DNA of 32,476 nucleotides, taken from positions 1 to 32,476 of the forward strand of contig NZ_QWKZ01000024.1 in assembly GCF_003574085.1 (NCBI RefSeq), read 5' to 3'. Below the pieces are notes generated by a model. The model saw only the letters and a list, made by a program, of their open reading frames with translations, was not told where the DNA came from and did no database searches. The position numbers were made by a program, and so were the translations under genes. Within the stretch, counting starts at the first letter, position 1, and each line of letters starts with the position of its first letter. This DNA comes from Meiothermus luteus. GTDB lineage: Bacteria; Deinococcota; Deinococci; Deinococcales; Thermaceae. This document shows positions 29,969 to 32,476 of the stretch, in pieces.

Positions 29969-30363
29969 CGCAGGGGGGTGATGGCCAGGGTACAGCGGGA
30001 GACGCAGACCAGCCGGCCGGCCTCATCCCGAATCTCGATGTTCCAGACCGCGGTGGTGCGGCCGGAGTGAAGGGGGACACCGGTGGCGACAACCCTGCCC
30101 GCCTGGACGGGGCGCAGGTGGTTGGCGTTGATTTCCATTCCGAAGCTGGTGTACCCCTCGGGGGCTCCCAGGTAGGCTCCGATGCTGGCTACGGTTTCGG
30201 CCAGGGCCACCGAGGCCCCGCCGTGTAGGTAGCCGAAAGGCTGGTGGAGCCTGGGGGTCACCTCCATCGCGGCCACCACCTTCTGGGGGCTGGCCTCCAG
30301 AATCTCTATGCCCAGGGTTTTCATGAGGGTTTCGCGCTCGAGCTGGGTAGGGTCTAGCTTCAT
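29965..30363 (-). CDS. Hotdog-fold thioesterase (PaaI/YbgC-like group)
   Basis: A 132-residue single hotdog domain. QPFGYLHGGASVALAETVASIGA is the hallmark HGG-containing helix region with the catalytic-type acidic residue, followed by GMEINANHLRPVQAGRVVATGVPLHSGRTTAVWNIEI. Members hydrolyse acyl- or aryl-CoA; substrate unknown. The ATG at 30363 (MKLDPTQLERE) is chosen; the ATG at 30375 would add four residues. Reading further upstream would run antisense through the tmRNA and is rejected. Its stop codon is part of the -35 box of the aro promoter. Confidence 0.9.
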   Translation of the reverse strand: MKLDPTQLERETLMKTLGIEILEASPQKVVAAMEVTPRLHQPFGYLHGGASVALAETVASIGAYLGAPEGYTSFGMEINANHLRPVQAGRVVATGVPLHSGRTTAVWNIEIRDEAGRLVCVSRCTLAITPLR

Positions 30364-30370
30364 GCCGATT

Positions 30371-30376
30371 AGCATA
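30371..30376 (-). promoter_or_regulatory. -10 box TATGCT of the thioesterase gene
   Basis: Read leftward, TATGCT is followed by 7 nt and then ATG (30363), a leaderless layout. No good -35 is visible on this strand. The box lies next to the divergent tmRNA promoter. Confidence 0.4.
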
Positions 30377-30378
30377 CC

Positions 30379-30407
30379 TTGCCAAAGGGAAGAAGCCCTG
30401 CTAGAAT
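30379..30407 (+). promoter_or_regulatory. Promoter of the tmRNA gene
   Basis: TTGCCA (30379-30384), 17-nt spacer, TAGAAT (30402-30407): a strong consensus-like promoter. Initiation near 30414 leaves a few nt to be trimmed from the tmRNA precursor. Confidence 0.8.
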
Positions 30408-30419
30408 AGGGCTTTGCCC

Positions 30420-30764
30420 GGGGGCGTACTGGATTCGACAGGGACGCTTGAGGGCAGTACGGCGTGCCGAGGTAGCCCATGGCCTCGTAAAAATGGGCAA
30501 AGCCATAACTGGCAACAAGACCTACGCTCTCGCTGCTTAAGCAGCGACGCCCCTCAGAAGCCCAGCCGATGGCGTGCTGAGCGGGCGACCCAAAGTCGGC
30601 TAGCCTGCGGCAAGGCTCCGTAGCCAAGGGCGAAACCCAACGGAGCTAGGCCTAGGCCCGCTGTTGGTGGCGCAAGCCTAGGCGAGATGCAAACACCAAC
30701 TACGCACGTAGATGTCTGCCCGATGGGTCTTTGGACGGGAGTTCGATCCTCCCCGCCTCCACCA
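30420..30764 (+). ncRNA. ssrA: Transfer-messenger RNA (tmRNA)
   Basis: A 345-nt one-piece tmRNA. The 5' end GGGGGCG (30420-30426) pairs with CGCCTCC before the ACCA end at 30761-30764. GGGGGCGTACTGGATTCGAC and the T-loop GGGAGTTCGATCCTCCC are diagnostic. The tag reading frame at 30511-30540 is GGC AAC AAG ACC TAC GCT CTC GCT GCT TAA, giving tag GNKTYALAA after the alanine from the charged tmRNA, with the usual ALAA degradation tail. It rescues stalled ribosomes together with SmpB. The CCA end is encoded. Its own promoter and terminator flank it. Confidence 0.97.
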
Positions 30765-30767
30765 AAG

Positions 30768-30796
30768 GCCGCCCTAAGGGGCGGCGATTGATTTTT
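30768..30796 (+). terminator. Terminator of the tmRNA gene
   Basis: GCCGCCC (30768-30774) pairs with GGGCGGC (30779-30785) around a TAAG loop; a T-run (30792-30796) follows after GATTGA. The T-run is slightly displaced, but the stem is strong. Confidence 0.75.
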
Positions 30797-30825
30797 CCCG
30801 CGCCGTTTTCTAATTCCCGAAGTCC

Positions 30826-30831
30826 CATAAT
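30826..30831 (+). promoter_or_regulatory. -10 box CATAAT with leaderless GTG start
   Basis: CATAAT, then GGGGTT, then the GTG at 30838. The arrangement copies that of the gene at 27125. No Shine-Dalgarno is present. Confidence 0.55.
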
Positions 30832-30837
30832 GGGGTT

Positions 30838-32476
30838 GTGCTCTTAGCCTTACGCCTAGGGGTGGTGGCCCTTCTGTTGTTGGCTGCCTTGGGGCCGAGC
30901 CTGCCGCTGGGGCCGGTGCGCACGGTGGTTCTGCTGGACCAAAGCCCCTCGGTGCGGCAGGCTGTGTGGAAGGTGGGACCCGAGCTGTATCTACCCGGGG
31001 CCCGCTATGTGGCCTTTGCCAGCGGAGCGGTGTCGGTGGCGGCCCCCACTGCGCGGCGGCTTGACCTGGGGGAGGGTACCCGCTTGCAGGAGGCCATAAG
31101 GCAGGCCCTGGAACTGCGTCCCGACCGGATTGTGCTGGTCTCGGACGGGCTCTTCCAAGACAGCCCTCTGCCCCCGCCAGTGCCCCTTTATGCCCTCTAC
31201 CAGCCCCCTAGCCCTAACCTCTCCTTGGCCTTGCTGGGGCCTACCCTGCCTTTGCGGGGGGAGATGGTGGAGGTGCGGGCGGTGCTGGAGGCCACCGCGC
31301 CGATTCAGGCCCGGCTCACCCTGGAAGGCCCAGCCGGTCGGCTCGAGCGGGTGCTTTCGCTGGAACCTGGGCGGCGCAGCCTGGGCTACCGCTTTTCGCT
31401 AGAGGGGCCCAGCGTGGTCTCGGCCTGGGTGGAAAGCCCGCTGGGCCGGGAGGAGGCGCGGCTCGAGCTAACCCCTTCCGATGCCACCCGGGTCTGGGTG
31501 TTGGGGGATGCGGCCCTGGCCCGTTACCTGAAGGCCCAGGGATTTGTGGTGGAGGAGCGCAAAGAAATTACCCTTCCAATCCAGGCCGAGGTGGTGGCCC
31601 TGGGGGTAGGGGTCAAGGACCTTTCGCCCGCTGAACTGGACGCCTTGGGGAGCTTTTTGCAGCAGGGGGGTAGCCTGCTTTGGACCGCCACCTCTAGGGG
31701 GCTATTCTTCGGGGGCTGGGAGCGCAGCAGCCTGGCCGACAGCCTGCCGCTGGAGCCGGTGGAGGAGCCGGGCGGGGTGGGGATTGTGCTGGTGCTGGAC
31801 GTTTCGGGCAGCATGCTCGAGGCCGACAAGCTGGGATTGGCGGTGGTAGGGGCTTTGGAGCTAGTACGCTCGGCCAGGCCGCAGGACTACATTGGGGTGG
31901 TACTCTTCTCCGACCGGCCGCGCTGGCTTTTTCGGCCTCGTCCCATGACCGAGCAGGGGCGCAAGGAGGCCGAGAGCCTGCTGCTCTCTGTGCGGGCAGG
32001 GGGGGGAACCATGATTCGCCGGGCCTACCTAGAGGCGTTGGAGGCGCTGGAGGGGGTGCCCACCGATTCCAAGCAGGTTATCGCCCTCACCGACGGATTG
32101 GCTGCCGATGTGACCCCCGACCTCTTTGATGCGGCCCGCGACGCCAGCCCGAGGATTAAGACCAGCACAGTGGCCATTGGGGCCGACGCCGACCGCCAGT
32201 TTCTGCAGGAGCTGGCCCGGGCTGGGGGGGGTGCCTTTTGGGATGTGCCGAGCCCCCAAGACCTTCCCCGATTCTTCCTGGAGGAGGCCCAGCGGGCTTT
32301 TCGCCGCGAGGCCTTGGAGGGTCGCTTTCCGGTGGGGGTGGGCCTCCATCCCATCGCCCGGGGGGCTAGCCCGCCACCTCTTCCGGTGCTGCTGCCGGCC
32401 AAGGCCAAGCCCTGGGCCCAGGCGGTGCTGACCAGCGGAGAGGGGGTGGTGCTGGCGGTGGGGGAGAGCGGACGGG
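30838..32476 (+). CDS. Membrane-anchored protein with two VWA-like domains, 3' end cut
   Basis: The frame stays open from a GTG at 30838 to the window edge (546 codons). A signal or anchor helix (about 1-24) is followed by a short VWA-like domain: DQSPS (34-38), Thr81 in GTRLQEAI and Asp103 in LVSDGLF. A beta-rich middle and a region VVALGVGVKDLSPAELDALGSF (GATase1-like) come next. A second full VWA domain has DVSGS (321-325), Thr391 in GGGTMIRRAYLEAL and Asp419 in LTDGLA. Both have the MIDAS metal-site pattern DxSxS...T...D. The layout resembles VWA/glutamine-amidotransferase-like surface proteins near BatA-type systems. Function unknown; the C-terminus is missing. Confidence 0.8.
   Translation, partial: MLLALRLGVVALLLLAALGPSLPLGPVRTVVLLDQSPSVRQAVWKVGPELYLPGARYVAFASGAVSVAAPTARRLDLGEGTRLQEAIRQALELRPDRIVLVSDGLFQDSPLPPPVPLYALYQPPSPNLSLALLGPTLPLRGEMVEVRAVLEATAPIQARLTLEGPAGRLERVLSLEPGRRSLGYRFSLEGPSVVSAWVESPLGREEARLELTPSDATRVWVLGDAALARYLKAQGFVVEERKEITLPIQAEVVALGVGVKDLSPAELDALGSFLQQGGSLLWTATSRGLFFGGWERSSLADSLPLEPVEEPGGVGIVLVLDVSGSMLEADKLGLAVVGALELVRSARPQDYIGVVLFSDRPRWLFRPRPMTEQGRKEAESLLLSVRAGGGTMIRRAYLEALEALEGVPTDSKQVIALTDGLAADVTPDLFDAARDASPRIKTSTVAIGADADRQFLQELARAGGGAFWDVPSPQDLPRFFLEEAQRAFRREALEGRFPVGVGLHPIARGASPPPLPVLLPAKAKPWAQAVLTSGEGVVLAVGESGR

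Noticed and set aside
30364-30627. Upstream extension of the thioesterase
   Set aside because: It would read antisense through the tmRNA and its promoter; the hotdog domain is complete from 30363.
1-32476. CRISPR arrays, insertion sequences, phage genes, tRNA genes
   Set aside because: No regularly spaced repeats, transposase, integrase or tRNA-like cloverleaf other than the tmRNA was seen.

Overview
The window looks like chromosomal DNA of a member of the Deinococcota, most likely Meiothermus or a close Thermus relative. The reasons are high GC, tightly packed genes joined by ATGA/GTGA overlaps, several starts sitting about 6-12 nt below a -10 box with no Shine-Dalgarno (leaderless style), a tmRNA whose tag ends YALAA, a SecA of Thermus length, and a striking excess of the palindrome CTCGAG. 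Genus is an inference from style, not from a marker search.

Region 1 (1-8155) starts with the truncated 5' end of a leftward metal-binding protein gene (ZnuA/MntA/TroA type). It is divergent from a rightward heme and iron operon: an IsdG-type heme-degrading monooxygenase, HmuT, a DUF3386-like protein, HmuU permease, HmuV ATPase, a nitroreductase, a small Cys/His protein, an EfeO/imelysin-like protein with an EF-hand-like loop, and a large FTR1-type iron permease. Nearly every junction overlaps by 4 nt, so the genes are probably co-transcribed and translationally coupled.

Region 2 (8219-20555) is an accessory iron locus rich in receptors: two ferric-siderophore-type binding proteins, a DUF2470-nitroreductase fusion, a second HmuT, a VOC protein, two more binding proteins, a flavodoxin-like protein, a fused double oligopeptide-type ATPase without permeases, and then a FecCD permease, FepC ATPase, binding protein and second FecCD permease. 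In total there are seven cluster-A-8-like binding proteins but only three FecCD permeases and two matching ATPases. This suggests interchangeable receptors feeding shared channels, with nitroreductase and flavodoxin partners for releasing iron in the cytoplasm.

Region 3 (20556-23166) holds a two-component system and a secreted helix-hairpin-helix protein, closed by a strong terminator. Region 4 (23200-27634) has secA, a Tat-signal metallophosphoesterase and a DUF1648 membrane protein. Region 5 (27619-30363, leftward) has tyrA and a DAHP synthase gene behind a textbook attenuator, plus a hotdog thioesterase. The attenuator has a 27-codon leader peptide containing Phe-Gly-Tyr-Phe-Tyr-Trp, three 7-nt segments that can pair alternatively, and an intrinsic terminator. 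Region 6 (30379-32476) has the tmRNA gene and the start of a membrane-anchored protein with two von Willebrand A-like MIDAS sites, cut by the window end.

The two most interesting items are the mixed-aromatic attenuator upstream of DAHP synthase, read from a leaderless leader peptide, and the pair of nitroreductases in the heme locus, one fused to a HugZ-type DUF2470 domain.
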